DNA from: Flavobacterium covae
Lineage (GTDB): Bacteria; Bacteroidota; Bacteroidia; Flavobacteriales; Flavobacteriaceae
Direction of reading: 5' to 3'
Assembly: GCA_019565575.1 (NCBI GenBank)
Contig: CP067379.1
Span: 2,914,001-2,978,000 of the forward strand
Length of the DNA: 64,000 nt
A program made the position numbers and the translations under genes. Below are positions 44,869-56,926 of the stretch, in pieces. The notes under the pieces are model-generated. The model ran no database searches. It saw only the letters and a program-made list of their open reading frames with translations, and was not told the DNA's origin. Position 1 is the stretch's first letter; every line of letters begins with the position of its first letter.

Positions 44869-44900
44869 AAAAAAGACTGTTTTAAAAAACAGTCTTTTAA
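44869..44900 (-). terminator. Terminator of mdh
   Basis: AAAAGACTGTTTT pairs with AACAGTCTTTT across a short A-rich loop, 20 bp after the mdh stop codon. Confidence 0.7.
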
Positions 44901-44917
44901 TAAAATTAAAATTCTTT

Positions 44918-45851
44918 TCATAATAATTCTGAAAGAGTATCATTCATGCCACGAACTGCCAATGAAGATTTCACAAACAATTCGCTCTCTTGATTATCTA
45001 ATTTTATATCTATTATTTCTTCTACTCCATTACTTCCTATTATACAAGGAACTCCTATACATATATCATCTTGACCATACTCACCTTCTAAATATGTTGA
45101 ACAAGCAATCATTTTTTTCTGATTATTTAGGATAGAATCTACCAAATAGGCTACTGGAAGCTCCTGGTGCATACCAAGCTGATGTACCTAATAGAGACGT
45201 AAGAGTAGCACCTCCTACCATTGTATCCTTAGCTATTTTAGTCAATTGTTCTTCTGATAAAAACTGTGATACTGGAATTCCATTATAAGATGCTAAACGC
45301 GTCAATGGAATCATCGTGGTATCTCCATGACCTCCAATAACCATAGCTGCAATATCATTAGTTGGTTTATCTAAAGCTAGAGCTAAATATGTTTTAAATC
45401 GTGCACTATCTAAAGCTCCTCCCATTCCTATCACTCTATTTTTAGGAATTCCTAAAGTTTTGTAAGTTAAATAAGTCATTGTATCCATAGGATTTGAAAC
45501 AATAACAAAAATTGCATTAGGTGAATAAGCAAGAAGATTTTCAGCAACTGATTTCACAATTCCTGCATTAATCCCTATTAATTCTTCTCTTGTCATTCCT
45601 GGCTTTCTTGGAACTCCAGAAGTGATAACTACTACATGACTATTAGCTGTCTTAGAATAATCATTCGTTACGCCTATTAATTTAGTATTAAATCCTGTAT
45701 TAGTTGCACATTGTGATATATCTAATGCTTTTCCTTCTGCAAATCCTTCTCTAATATCTAATAAAACCACCTCGCTAGCAATACCTCTATAAGCCATAAC
45801 GTCTGCACAGGTAGCTCCAACATTACCTGCTCCTACAATTGATACCTTCAT
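44918..45851 (-). CDS. mdh: Malate dehydrogenase (CTGAAG-type frame break)
   Basis: 310 residues once the extra base at 45154-45160 is removed, restoring AWYAPGASVAYLVDSIL. NAD-dependent, LDH-like type. N-terminal Rossmann loop VSIVGAGNVGATCADVMAYR; substrate Arg region TSGVPRKPGMTREELIGIN, where the Arg after PGMT marks malate rather than lactate use; SNPMDTMTYL; catalytic His in VIGGHGDTTMIPL. It has its own terminator and lies next to an IS1182 copy. Confidence 0.94.
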
Positions 45852-45976
45852 AATAAACTATCTTTTTTTGTTAAATTTTATTTTATTTTTTTAAGCTGTT
45901 TTAAGTAATTAGCTTCTTTCGAATATACGAAAAAATACAATATCAATTCATTAACAGGAAAATTTATACAAATAAA

Positions 45977-47673
45977 AAGAGGCTGTCCAAAAAGTTTAGG
46001 ACAGCCTTTTTTATTGCTGTTTTACTCTAAAACATGTATTTTAGAGGTGACAAAAAACAAGCAATGGCTAAAGTAACATTTAAAAACCAGACAGGCAATT
46101 CTCCAGAACTTTTTCCAATCAATATTTTCGATAAAATTGATAACAACCACCCTGTTCGACTGGTCAATTCTATAGTTGACAGACTTGATATTAGCGACAT
46201 AGTTAAGCTTTATCGCGGTGGTGGATGCCCTGCTTACCATCCTAGAATGCTAATCAAAGTATTGTTTTATAGCTATTTGTCAAATATCTATTCTTGCCGA
46301 AAAATAGCCAAAGCACTTAATGAGAACATTCATTTTATGTTTATCTCAGGCAATTCCACTCCTGGGTTTAGAACCATTAACGAGTTTAGAGGCAAAATTT
46401 TGAAAGATAAAATCAAAGTTTTATTCGCAGAAGTAGTAAAAATATTGGTCGACCTAGGTTATATAAGCCTTGATGTTCAATATATTGATGGTACTAAAAT
46501 TGAAGCAAAATCCAACAAATACACCTTTGTTTGGCGTGGTTCGGTTGAAAAATACAAAGAGAAATTAGAAGTAAAAATCGACACTATTTTATCTGATATA
46601 GAAAACAGTATACAATCAGAAAACCAAGAACTTAACCAAGAAGCATTGCCAAAAAAAATCAATTCAGATGAATTAAAAGAAAAGCTATCAGAATTGAATA
46701 AAAAGTTAAAAGAACCGACTAAGAAACAGGTAAAAGAACTACAGAAATTACAGGAAGAACACCTTCCAAGATTAGAGAAATACGAAAAGGATTTAGAAAT
46801 ACTTGGAAATAGAAACTCTTATAGTAAGACAGACCCTGACGCTACTTTTATGAGAATGAAGGAAGATCATATGAGAAATGGGCAACTCAAACCAGCTTAC
46901 AACCCTCAAATATCAACTGAAAATCAATTTATTACACACGTTTCTATACATCAAACGACCAACGATACCAACACATTAGAGTCACACTTAAACAGTTTTG
47001 AAGAAAACTATAATAGACAAAGTAAAGAAGTTGTCGCCGATGCTGGATATGGCAGTGAAGAAAATTACCAAATGCTTAAAAACAAGCAAATTGAGCCCTT
47101 TGTAAAGTACAATTATTTTCATGCAGAGCAGAAAAAGAAACTTAAAGAGAATCCTTTTTAGTGCAAAATTTATTTTACAATCAACAATACGATTTCTATA
47201 TCTGTCCTATGGGGCAAAAAATGGAAAACATAGGAATAGGTAAGCCAATCTCTAGCAATGGATATGAATCAGAAGTGACTTATTATCAAGCTAAACGATG
47301 CGTAGGATGCCCATTAAGAAGTTTATGCCACAAAGCAAAAGGGAATCGAAAATAGAAGTCAATCACCATCTAAATTACCTAAAAAACGAAGCTAAAGAAT
47401 TACTAAACTCAAAAATCGGTTTACATTTTTTGGAATTGAAATGGTAGAAATGGAGTTTCTACTAATGGTGCTTGGTCATAATTTCAGAAAAATGGTAGCT
47501 ACAACTTCAAGTTCACTGAAAAAAGTTTTTAAAACAACTCGTTCTTGTTCAACATACAACTATATAACTCGATTTTAGCTTCTAATTGTTTTAGAAAAAT
47601 TAAATTTTACTAGCAATCACCAATATCGTGAATTTGCGACATAAAAAAAGCTGCCCTTTTAGGACAGCCTCTT
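45977..47673 (+). mobile_element. IS1182-family insertion sequence, decayed copy
   Basis: About 1.7 kb bounded by inverted repeats AAGAGGCTGTCC (45977-45988) and GGACAGCCTCTT (47662-47673). Each end also folds on itself: GGCTGTCC..GGACAGCC at the left and GCTG..CAGC at the right, which could insulate the element from outside transcription. One transposase gene lies inside, broken and internally deleted. Inserted between mdh and gyrB. Confidence 0.8.
46064..47578 (+). pseudogene. IS1182-family transposase, frame-broken with internal deletion
   Basis: Starts [20 protein letters not shown] (46064). N-terminal domain [20 protein letters not shown] and [19 protein letters not shown], then DDE elements in [18 protein letters not shown] and [14 protein letters not shown], and the Cys-rich KRCVGCPLRSLCHKAKGNR. 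Two breaks are in short homopolymers (47155 and 47352). Near 47425 the frame goes from LLNSKIGLHF straight into FGIEMVEMEFLLMVLGHN, missing the usual stretch of about 30 residues around the catalytic Glu. That loss is not a simple indel, so the transposase is probably dead. Confidence 0.75.
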
Positions 47674-47698
47674 CTATATCTTTTTTATACTTTATAAA

Positions 47699-49636
<1,938 letters not shown>

Positions 49637-50037
49637 AATATCTTTTTCGTGTAATTATATTCTTTTGTCAAACACGCAAATATAGTGAAATACTGCTTTT
49701 TAAAATTACAAAATCGTTTAAAACCTTTTTAGTTTATTAACATTAAAGCGTTAACAAAGAGATCATTCTTTAAATCAACCAAAAACAGCCTTAAATCATA
49801 TTTTCTTTATTTTTTAGAAAATGTTAAAATTAAAATCTTATAAAAAACCTTTTAAAATCCCTCTATTTACCTTTTTATACATTAAAGTCAAATTATGGGA
49901 TAGATATTAATTCTTTTTTGTAATAAAAGCAATACGTAATTTAAATTAAAATTTAAAACCTCAAAAGAAAAACTATTGAGGTTTATACTTTCTATTGAAT
50001 TGATAAGAAAGTCAATCAGAACACAAAATCATTTTAT
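49637..50037. other. AT-rich spacer between gyrB and asnB
   Basis: Holds the gyrB promoter candidate and a possible weak hairpin (AACCTCAA..TTGAGGTT, about 49957-49984) that may end the asnB transcript. No gene seen. Confidence 0.5.
49677..49684 (-). promoter_or_regulatory. Candidate -7 element of gyrB
   Basis: TATATTTG on the minus strand fits TAnnTTTG, 40 bp before the gyrB start. No TTTG at the ideal spacing. Confidence 0.4.
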
Positions 50038-51709
50038 CTATTTTTCATACGCATCATCATGTACTTTTGCCACAGCACGTCCTGGAAGGATCGTTTAGTT
50101 TTTTAAAAGCTTCGTCCCACTCTAATGCTATTTTTGTACTACATGCCACACTAGCTTCTTGTGGCACGCATAATGCTGCTGTATCACTTGAATAATGTTC
50201 AGTAAAAATGGTACGATAATAATACTCTTCTTTATTCATTGGCGTTTGAATTGGGAATCTGAATTTAGCATTTGCTAATTGTTCATCTGAGACTTCTTTG
50301 TTTACAATTTCTTTCAATGTATCAATCCAACTGTACCCCACTCCATCGCTAAATTGTTCCTTTTGACGCCAAGCTACGCTTTCTGGCAACATATCTTCGA
50401 AAGCTTTACGTAAAACCCATTTTTCCATACGTTCTCCATTAATCATTTTATCTTGGGGGTTAATTCTCATAGCCACGTCCATAAATTCCTTATCTAAGAA
50501 AGGAACACGCCCTTCAATTCCCCATGCCGCTAAACTTTTATTAGCTCTTAAACAATCGTACATGTGGAGTTTACTTAATTTACGAACCGTTTCTTCGTGA
50601 AATTCTTTCGCATTAGGTGCCTTATGGAAATATAAATAGCCACCAAATAACTCATCAGAACCTTCTCCAGAAAGCACCATTTTAATCCCCATAGATTTAA
50701 TTACACGAGCCATTAAATACATTGGCGTACTGGCACGTACCGTAGTAACATCATAGGTTTCTAAATTATAAATCACATCACGAATAGCATCCAACCCTTC
50801 TTGAATAGTAAATTTAATTTCATGGTGAATCGTTCCTAAATGATCAGCCACTTTTTGAGCCGCAGCTAGATCTGGAGAACCTTCTAAACCTACAGCAAAG
50901 GAATGTAATTGTGGATACCAAGCTTCCGATTTATCATCAGTTTCAATACGACGACTCGCATACTTTTTAGCGATAGCCGAAGTAATGGAAGAATCCAATC
51001 CGCCAGAAAGTAATACTCCATAAGGTACATCACTCATCAACTGACGATGTACAGCTGCTTCTAAAGCTTCACGTATGGCCTGAATACTCGTTTCATTCTC
51101 TTTTACTGCCTCGTACTCTGTCCATTCTCTATCATACCATTTTACCAACTGACCGTCTTTACTATGTAAATAATGTCCTGGTGGGAATAATTCGATTTTA
51201 GAACAATATCCTTCTAAAGCTTTTAATTCAGAGGCAACATAAAAAGTTCCGTGTTTGTCCCAACCGATATACAATGGAATAATTCCGATATGGTCTCTAG
51301 CAATGAAATATTCGTCTTTTTCAACATCGTACAATGCAAAACCAAAAATTCCATTCATTTCATCCACAAATGTGGGTCCTTTTTCTTGGTACAATGCTAA
51401 AATAACTTCACAGTCGCTTTGAGTTTGAAACTCATATTTACCTTCAAATTGTTTACGCAATTCACGGTGGTTGTATATTTCGCCGTTTGCAGCTAAAACG
51501 AATTTTTGATCAGGACTAAAAAGAGGTTGCTTTCCAGAAGCTGGATCTACAATTGCTAAACGCTCATGCGCTAAAATAGCTTTGTCATTAGAAAAAATCC
51601 CACTCCAATCCGGTCCGCGATGACGTATAATTTTTGCCATCTCTAACACTTGAGGTCTTAAAGTTTCTGTTTTTTGTTTTAAATCAAAGGCACATACAAT
51701 TCCACACAT
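50038..51709 (-). CDS. asnB: Asparagine synthase (glutamine-hydrolysing), C-terminal frame break
   Basis: 556 residues once the base inserted at 50082-50088 is removed, so the end reads NDPSGRAVAKVHDDAYEK. N-terminal glutaminase with nucleophile Cys2 (MCGIVCAFDLKQ) and RHRGPDWSGIF, LAHERLAIVDPASGKQPL. C-terminal synthetase with the ATP pyrophosphatase loop YGVLLSGGLDSSITSAIAKK and VLSGEGSDELFGGYLYF. Makes asparagine from aspartate, glutamine and ATP. Monocistronic. Confidence 0.95.
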
Positions 51710-52299
51710 ACTATATTTTAGTTTTTAATTACCTGAATCCAGATTTGATTAATAATATATTTATGAAGCAAAATTGATGTATTTAATTTTAATTTTAAAC
51801 CATAAACAATGTTTTAATTATAATTTTAAACAAAAAACACAATATAACAAACAAAAAAAAACAAAAGCATATTATTACATAATTAAAACTTAAAATCTGT
51901 AATTTATTTAATATTTAAAAGCACTATTTAATAGGTCTATTCTATTTTTTACTCTGATAAGCTATTAAAAAAAGACGAAAATAAATGATATAATAAAACT
52001 GAAGATGCTTTATTAATCAAGTTTAATTAAGAAGTTAAATAGTAATTTTATTACTTCTATTAACATTTATTTCCAGCCGTATTAAAAGTAATAATTTGAA
52101 AATTCTTTTATAGTTATTTTAAAAAAAGAGGGTGTCTAAAAAGTCAAAACTCAACGTTTAACATATCACTTAAATGACAGGATAAATCACATTTTCAGCA
52201 TTATATAATTTTCTTTTCCTTGTTTCCTTCGTTCAAACCTCCCTTTCGTAGAAATGAGAGATTGCGACCTTTTCGGACAGCCTCTTTTAAGACAATATT
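51710..52299. repeat. Spacer with a hairpin-repeat element (52124-52290)
   Basis: The first 400 bp are AT-rich without a gene. From 52124 GAGGGTGTCTAAAAAG begins a repeat that ends with GCGACCTTTTCGGACAGCCTC, including the core CTCCC..GTAGAAATGAGAGATTGC. It lies right after the NUDIX stop codon and could serve as its terminator. Confidence 0.6.
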
Positions 52300-52905
52300 T
52301 TATTCTTGCATTTTTTTATTTTTTTCAAAGAGAAGTTTAATATTTTCGTAAGAATTAGTTAATGCTTCGTCTATTTGATTAGGATTAAGCCAAGCTACCT
52401 TTTCAATACCTTCTTCTAATTGTCCTACTAATAAGCCTTCATAATCGGTCTGCATTTCATACCATTGAGTAATTTTCAACCTATACTTACCATTTCTTCT
52501 AAAAATATGGTATGTCTTTTGAAGTTTTTTAGTAATTCTAAGATTTGTAACCCCCGTTTCTTCTTCAACTTCACGAATAGCTGTTTCTTCTATTTCCTCT
52601 CCTTTATCAATCCCACCTTTAGGTAAATCCCATTTTCCTCCTCGATAAATAAAAAGAACTTCTCCTTTATTATTATATACTAAACCTCCTCCTGCAAAAT
52701 TTACTTTTATCTTAGATTTTAAAGTATTAAGAATTTCTTTTTCATCAGGATGATACAAATAGGCCTTTTGAATTTTGTTTTGAAAATAGCTCACAATAAG
52801 CTGTTCGATGTCAATACTTTCAAGCAAAAAAAACTTGAAATCAGTTTCCTTAACAAATTGATTTGTCAGGAAAAGTGGTTTGTCGTTCACAAAAACTTTA
52901 TACAT
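52300..52905 (-). CDS. NUDIX hydrolase
   Basis: 201 residues. A complete Nudix box, GGIDKGEEIEETAIREVEEE then TGV, carries the metal-binding Glu residues. Upstream VNFAGGGLVYNNKGEVLFIY and WDLPKG are the usual core. The N-terminal 60 residues form an extra region starting MYKVFVNDKPLF. Hydrolyses a nucleoside diphosphate linked to another group; substrate unknown. Divergent from pyrE with 7 bp between start codons, so its 5' end overlaps the pyrE promoter. Confidence 0.88.
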   Translation of the reverse strand: MYKVFVNDKPLFLTNQFVKETDFKFFLLESIDIEQLIVSYFQNKIQKAYLYHPDEKEILNTLKSKIKVNFAGGGLVYNNKGEVLFIYRGGKWDLPKGGIDKGEEIEETAIREVEEETGVTNLRITKKLQKTYHIFRRNGKYRLKITQWYEMQTDYEGLLVGQLEEGIEKVAWLNPNQIDEALTNSYENIKLLFEKNKKMQE

Positions 52906-52908
52906 TTG
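52879..52908 (+). promoter_or_regulatory. Promoter of pyrE (TTTG - 18 bp - TACATTTG)
   Basis: TTTG 52879-52882 and TACATTTG 52901-52908 match the Bacteroidota consensus with good spacing. The predicted start site falls at or within a few bases of the pyrE ATG (52913), suggesting a leaderless or near-leaderless mRNA. The element lies mostly inside the start of the divergent NUDIX gene. Confidence 0.6.
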
Positions 52909-52912
52909 CAGT

Positions 52913-53566
52913 ATGATTTTTAATAAAGATACAGCGAGTAAAACTGCCGAATTGCTTTTACAAATAAATGCAATTAAATTGAATTCTAAAAATCCTTTTA
53001 CATGGGCCTCTGGTTGGAAATCGCCAATTTACTGTGATAATAGGATATTACTTTCGTTCCCGGCAATACGAAATTATGTAAAAGATGAATTTGCAAAGAA
53101 CATTGAGAAACAATTTGGTAAACCTGATGTAATTGCAGGGGTAGCTACAGGTGCTATAGGTATAGGTATATTGGTAGCACAAGAATTGGGACTCCCTTTT
53201 GTATATGTACGCCCTGAACCTAAAAAACATGGTCGTAAAAATCAAGTGGAAGGTTTTTTACAAAAAGGTCAAAATGTGGTAGTAGTTGAAGATTTGATCA
53301 GTACAGGAAATAGTAGTTTATTAGCTGTAGAAGCTTTACGCAATGAAGGTGCTAATATTAAAGGAATGGCTGCTATTTTTACTTATGGTTTTCCAATTGC
53401 TCAAGAAAGTTTTAAAAATGCAAATGTAGACTTGTTTACCTTGAGTAACTATGAAAATCTTTTAGAATTAGCTGTAATAAAAGAGTATATTACAGAAAAA
53501 GAACATGAATTACTTATAGATTGGAAAAAAATCCAGCTGAATGGAATATTAACATATAATATCTAA
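52913..53566 (+). CDS. pyrE: Orotate phosphoribosyltransferase
   Basis: 217 residues from the Met at 52913 (MIFNKDTASKTAELLLQINA); an upstream Met would lie inside the promoter. Makes orotidine monophosphate from orotate and PRPP. Visible: FTWASGWKSPIYCDNRILLS, VIAGVATGAIGIGILVAQEL, YVRPEPKKHGRKNQVEG and the PRPP loop VVVVEDLISTGNSSL. The next gene, an SRPBCC-like protein, starts 12 bp later and is probably co-transcribed. Confidence 0.94.
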   Translation: MIFNKDTASKTAELLLQINAIKLNSKNPFTWASGWKSPIYCDNRILLSFPAIRNYVKDEFAKNIEKQFGKPDVIAGVATGAIGIGILVAQELGLPFVYVRPEPKKHGRKNQVEGFLQKGQNVVVVEDLISTGNSSLLAVEALRNEGANIKGMAAIFTYGFPIAQESFKNANVDLFTLSNYENLLELAVIKEYITEKEHELLIDWKKIQLNGILTYNI

Positions 53567-53578
53567 AAAAAATCAAGT

Positions 53579-53971
53579 ATGAATTTAGAAAGCCCAAAAG
53601 TAACAGTAGCAAAATCTGCAGAATATATATTTAAAGAATTATCTGAGGTTAAAAATTTTGAAAAATTAATGCCTGAAAATACGGCTAAATTTGAGGTAAT
53701 TGATGAAAATTGCTTTGAATTTGGTTTAAAGGGTATGCCTGAAATTAAATTAGTTAAAAAAGAATCTGTACCTACTTCAAAGATTGTTTTAGGAGCTGCT
53801 TCTAGCAAATTACCTTTTACATTAACCGCTAATATAAATGAAACGGCTGTTGACTCTACAGACATCCAATTAATATTTGAAGGTGAATTTAATGCTATGA
53901 TGGCAATGATGATAAAAGCACCTATTACTAAATTTATCGAAACATTAGCTCAAAATATGAGTAAATTATAA
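53579..53971 (+). CDS. SRPBCC/CoxG-like small protein
   Basis: 130 residues. Begins with VTVAKSAEYIFKELSEVKNF and EKLMPENTAKFEVI, the start of the START/SRPBCC fold; ends with a long helix MIKAPITKFIETLAQNMSKL. No catalytic residues can be named. Proteins of this kind bind hydrophobic ligands. It follows pyrE by 12 bp. Function unknown. Confidence 0.7.
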   Translation: MNLESPKVTVAKSAEYIFKELSEVKNFEKLMPENTAKFEVIDENCFEFGLKGMPEIKLVKKESVPTSKIVLGAASSKLPFTLTANINETAVDSTDIQLIFEGEFNAMMAMMIKAPITKFIETLAQNMSKL

Positions 53972-53988
53972 TTTTTGACAATAATACA

Positions 53989-54138
53989 AGGGGTGTCTAA
54001 AAATTAGTAACTTAATATCTAGTTTGTCACTTTGACAACAAGAAAAGTAACAAATTTGTTTCATCTTTTCAATTCGTTCGAGCCTTCCTTTGATCGAAAT
54101 GATAAGATCAGAATCTTTTAGTTCACCCTCTTTTTTTA
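53989..54138 (+). repeat. Hairpin-repeat element
   Basis: Starts GGGGTGTCTAAAAATTAG and ends TTAGTTCACCCTC followed by seven T, with the core TTCCTTTGATCGAAATGA inside. Placed as a terminator after the pyrE-SRPBCC unit. Confidence 0.55.
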
Positions 54139-54231
54139 AATTTTATTTAAAATTTTAATAATCAAACTCTTATTTTTTTGAGGATATTTAAAAAAAAATA
54201 TATTTCGCAGCATTAACTTATAACTTTTCAT

Positions 54232-54239
54232 TACCTTTG
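54232..54239 (+). promoter_or_regulatory. Candidate -7 element of the DEAD-box helicase gene
   Basis: TACCTTTG fits TAnnTTTG and lies 21 bp before the start codon. No ideal -33 element. Confidence 0.4.
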
Positions 54240-54260
54240 CGCCCAATTTAAAAATAAGTA

Positions 54261-56078
54261 ATGAATAAATTTGAACAATTAGGTCTTAATGAATCGCTAG
54301 TGCTGGCGATTAAAGATCTAGGATTTGAAAATCCCTCTGAAGTACAAGAAAAAGCGATTCCTCTATTATTAGAGCAAGATACCGACATTGTTGCATTGGC
54401 GCAAACTGGTACTGGAAAAACAGCTGCATTTGGTTTCCCTCTTATTCAAAAGATTAATGCAGAAGACAAAACAACTCAAGCATTAATTTTATCGCCTACA
54501 CGTGAATTATGTTTGCAAATCACAAATGAAATTAAACTTTATTCTAAGTACATTAAGGGTTTACATACCGTGGCAGTATATGGTGGTGCAAGCATTAATG
54601 AACAGGCAAGAGAAGTAAAAAGAGGTGCGCAAATTATTGTAGCTACTCCTGGACGTATGCAAGATATGATTAACCGTGGAATGGTTAACATAAAAAACAT
54701 TTCAATCTGTGTATTAGATGAAGCAGATGAAATGTTAAATATGGGATTCTATGATGACATCTGTTCTATTTTAGCGGATACTCCAGAAGACAAAAACACT
54801 TGGTTGTTTTCGGCTACTATGCCAGCTGAAGTAGCAAGAATTGCCAAACAATTCATGCACACTCCACAAGAAATTACAGTGGGACATAAAAACCAAGGTT
54901 CAACTAATGTATCTCATGAGTTTTATTTAGTTAATGCTCGTGATCGTTATGCTGCTCTAAAACGTTTAGCAGATGCTAATCCTGATATTTTTTCTGTTAT
55001 CTTTTGTAGAACCAAAAGAGATACACAAGCAATTGCTGAAAAATTAATCGAAGATGGTTATAATGCTGCTGCTTTACATGGTGATTTATCGCAAGCACAA
55101 CGCGATGCTGTTATGAAAGCATTCCGTAGTCGTCAGATTCAAATGTTAGTAGCTACTGACGTTGCAGCTCGTGGTATAGATGTAGATGATGTAACTCACG
55201 TAATTAACTATCAATTACCTGATGAAATTGAAACCTATACTCATCGTTCTGGTCGTACTGGTCGTGCTGGAAAATCAGGTACTTCAATGGTTATTATAAC
55301 GAAAAGTGAACTTCGTAAGATTAATCAAATTGAGCGAATCATCAAAACTAAATTTGAAGAAAGACCAATTCCTAATGGAATTGAAATTTGTGAAATCCAA
55401 TTATATCACTTAGCCAACAAAATAAAGGATGTAGAGGTAGACCATGAAATAGATACTTACCTACCCGCTATTTATGACGTTCTTCAAGATTTAACTAAAG
55501 AAGAATTAATTAAAAAAATGGTATCAGTAGAGTTCAATCGTTTCTTGTCTTACTATAAAAAATCACGTGATTTACATCAAGAGTCTTCAGGTGCTAAGGC
55601 AACTATCCCTACAGAAGGTGCTGTTCGTTACTTCATTAACATTGGAGCTCGTGATGGTTTTGAATGGATGGAATTAAAGGATTTCTTAAAAGAAAAACTA
55701 GAATTAGGTCGTGATGACGTATTTAAAGTAGATGTAAAAGAAGGTTTCTCGTTCTTTAATACAGATGCTGAGCATGTAGATTTAGTTATGAACACTTTAA
55801 ACGGCATTACCTTAGAAGGCAGACGTATAAACGTAGAAATATCTAAAAACGATGGTTCTTCTAACAGCAAACGTCGTGATCATGGCGGTAGAGGAGGAAA
55901 ACGCGAAGGAACAGATCGTAGAGAAAGACGCGGAGAAGGTGCTCCTAGAGGCGAAAGACGTGATGGAGGTAGAAAATCTGACAGAAGAAACTCTTCTGAT
56001 GATAGAGCTCCTAAAAACGAAAGACGTCCTCGACGTTCCGATTCTTCTTCATCTGATCGTAGAAGTCGTAGAAGCTAA
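54261..56078 (+). CDS. DEAD-box ATP-dependent RNA helicase with DbpA-type RNA-binding domain
   Basis: 605 residues. Helicase core: AQTGTGKT (47-54), SPTRELCLQI, the DEAD box in VLDEADEML (DEAD 153-156), LFSATMP, and HRSGRTGRAGKSG. After the core, VRYFINIGARDGFEWMELKD begins a DbpA/CsdA-type RNA-recognition domain. The last 70 residues are an Arg/Gly/Ser/Asp-rich disordered tail (RRDHGGRGGKREGTDRRERR). Probably works in ribosome assembly or cold adaptation. Single-gene unit with a terminator. Confidence 0.92.
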   Translation: MNKFEQLGLNESLVLAIKDLGFENPSEVQEKAIPLLLEQDTDIVALAQTGTGKTAAFGFPLIQKINAEDKTTQALILSPTRELCLQITNEIKLYSKYIKGLHTVAVYGGASINEQAREVKRGAQIIVATPGRMQDMINRGMVNIKNISICVLDEADEMLNMGFYDDICSILADTPEDKNTWLFSATMPAEVARIAKQFMHTPQEITVGHKNQGSTNVSHEFYLVNARDRYAALKRLADANPDIFSVIFCRTKRDTQAIAEKLIEDGYNAAALHGDLSQAQRDAVMKAFRSRQIQMLVATDVAARGIDVDDVTHVINYQLPDEIETYTHRSGRTGRAGKSGTSMVIITKSELRKINQIERIIKTKFEERPIPNGIEICEIQLYHLANKIKDVEVDHEIDTYLPAIYDVLQDLTKEELIKKMVSVEFNRFLSYYKKSRDLHQESSGAKATIPTEGAVRYFINIGARDGFEWMELKDFLKEKLELGRDDVFKVDVKEGFSFFNTDAEHVDLVMNTLNGITLEGRRINVEISKNDGSSNSKRRDHGGRGGKREGTDRRERRGEGAPRGERRDGGRKSDRRNSSDDRAPKNERRPRRSDSSSSDRRSRRS

Positions 56079-56102
56079 TTATTTTTTAAAACTACAATAT
56101 AT

Positions 56103-56134
56103 AAAAAGTTGTTCAAAAATTGAACAGCTTTTTA
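56103..56134 (+). terminator. Terminator of the DEAD-box helicase gene
   Basis: AAAAAGTTGTTCA pairs with TGAACAGCTTTTT across a short loop, about 25 bp after the stop codon. Confidence 0.65.
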
Positions 56135-56245
56135 TTTTTTAAATAATTCTTTTAATAAATATTATACTTGAATAATAACCTAAAGGAATAATAATTATTT
56201 TACTTGAATAAGAATAATTGCTATTCTTTACTTTACACAAAATAT

Positions 56246-56815
56246 ATGCACGATTTTATATACGATCAAAATTTTAATCATATTACATACGGTCTTTATG
56301 AGCTTACTAATAAAGAATTTGAAAACTGTACATTCATAGATTGTGATTTTACACAAGCCTTTTTTACGGGAACTATCTTTGTAGATTGTAATTTTAAAAA
56401 TTGTAATTTCAAGGAAGCAAAAATAGGTCATGTAGGTTTACGAAATGTGTTATTTGTGGATAGTAATTTTACAAATGTAAATTTTGCTATGACTGATCAA
56501 GTTATTTATGAGTTTCATTTTACAAATTGTCTTTTAGATTATGCTCAATTTTATAAACTAAAACTTAAAAAAATTCAATTCACAAATTGCAGTATGGTTT
56601 CGGTAGATTTTATGGAAAGTGACCTTACGGAGGCTTTATTTGACAACTGTAATCTTCGATTAGCCGTTTTTTCAAATACAAATCTTACAAAATCTGATTT
56701 TTATTCCAGTCATAATTTTTCAATTAATCCTGAAAAGAATCAATTAAAAAAAGCTATTTTTTCTCAAGAAAACATAAAAGGCTTATTAGATCAGTATGAG
56801 ATTATAATTAAGTAG
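56246..56815 (+). CDS. Pentapeptide-repeat protein
   Basis: 189 residues from the Met at 56246 (MHDFIYDQNFNHITYGLYEL); an earlier Met adds an unlikely leader. Repeats with a central F or L every five residues, for example FENCTFIDCDFTQAFFTGT, FKNCNFKEAKIG, FVDSNFTNVNF and LFDNCNLRLAVFSNTN, should fold as a right-handed quadrilateral beta helix. Length and pattern resemble the Qnr-like group, but gyrase protection cannot be inferred from sequence. Free-standing. Confidence 0.8.
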   Translation: MHDFIYDQNFNHITYGLYELTNKEFENCTFIDCDFTQAFFTGTIFVDCNFKNCNFKEAKIGHVGLRNVLFVDSNFTNVNFAMTDQVIYEFHFTNCLLDYAQFYKLKLKKIQFTNCSMVSVDFMESDLTEALFDNCNLRLAVFSNTNLTKSDFYSSHNFSINPEKNQLKKAIFSQENIKGLLDQYEIIIK

Positions 56816-56926
56816 GTATTTTTTAGGTAAAAGTTCAAATAAAAATACATACCTCCTACTTCAATCTGATGTTTATAGAAAGTATAAACTAAAAAAAAGC
56901 AAGAGGTAATATATAACAAATAAAGC

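Noticed and set aside
44812..45135. Plus-strand reading frame of 107 residues over the mdh end
   Set aside because: It runs antisense through mdh and its terminator and has a low-complexity, implausible composition.
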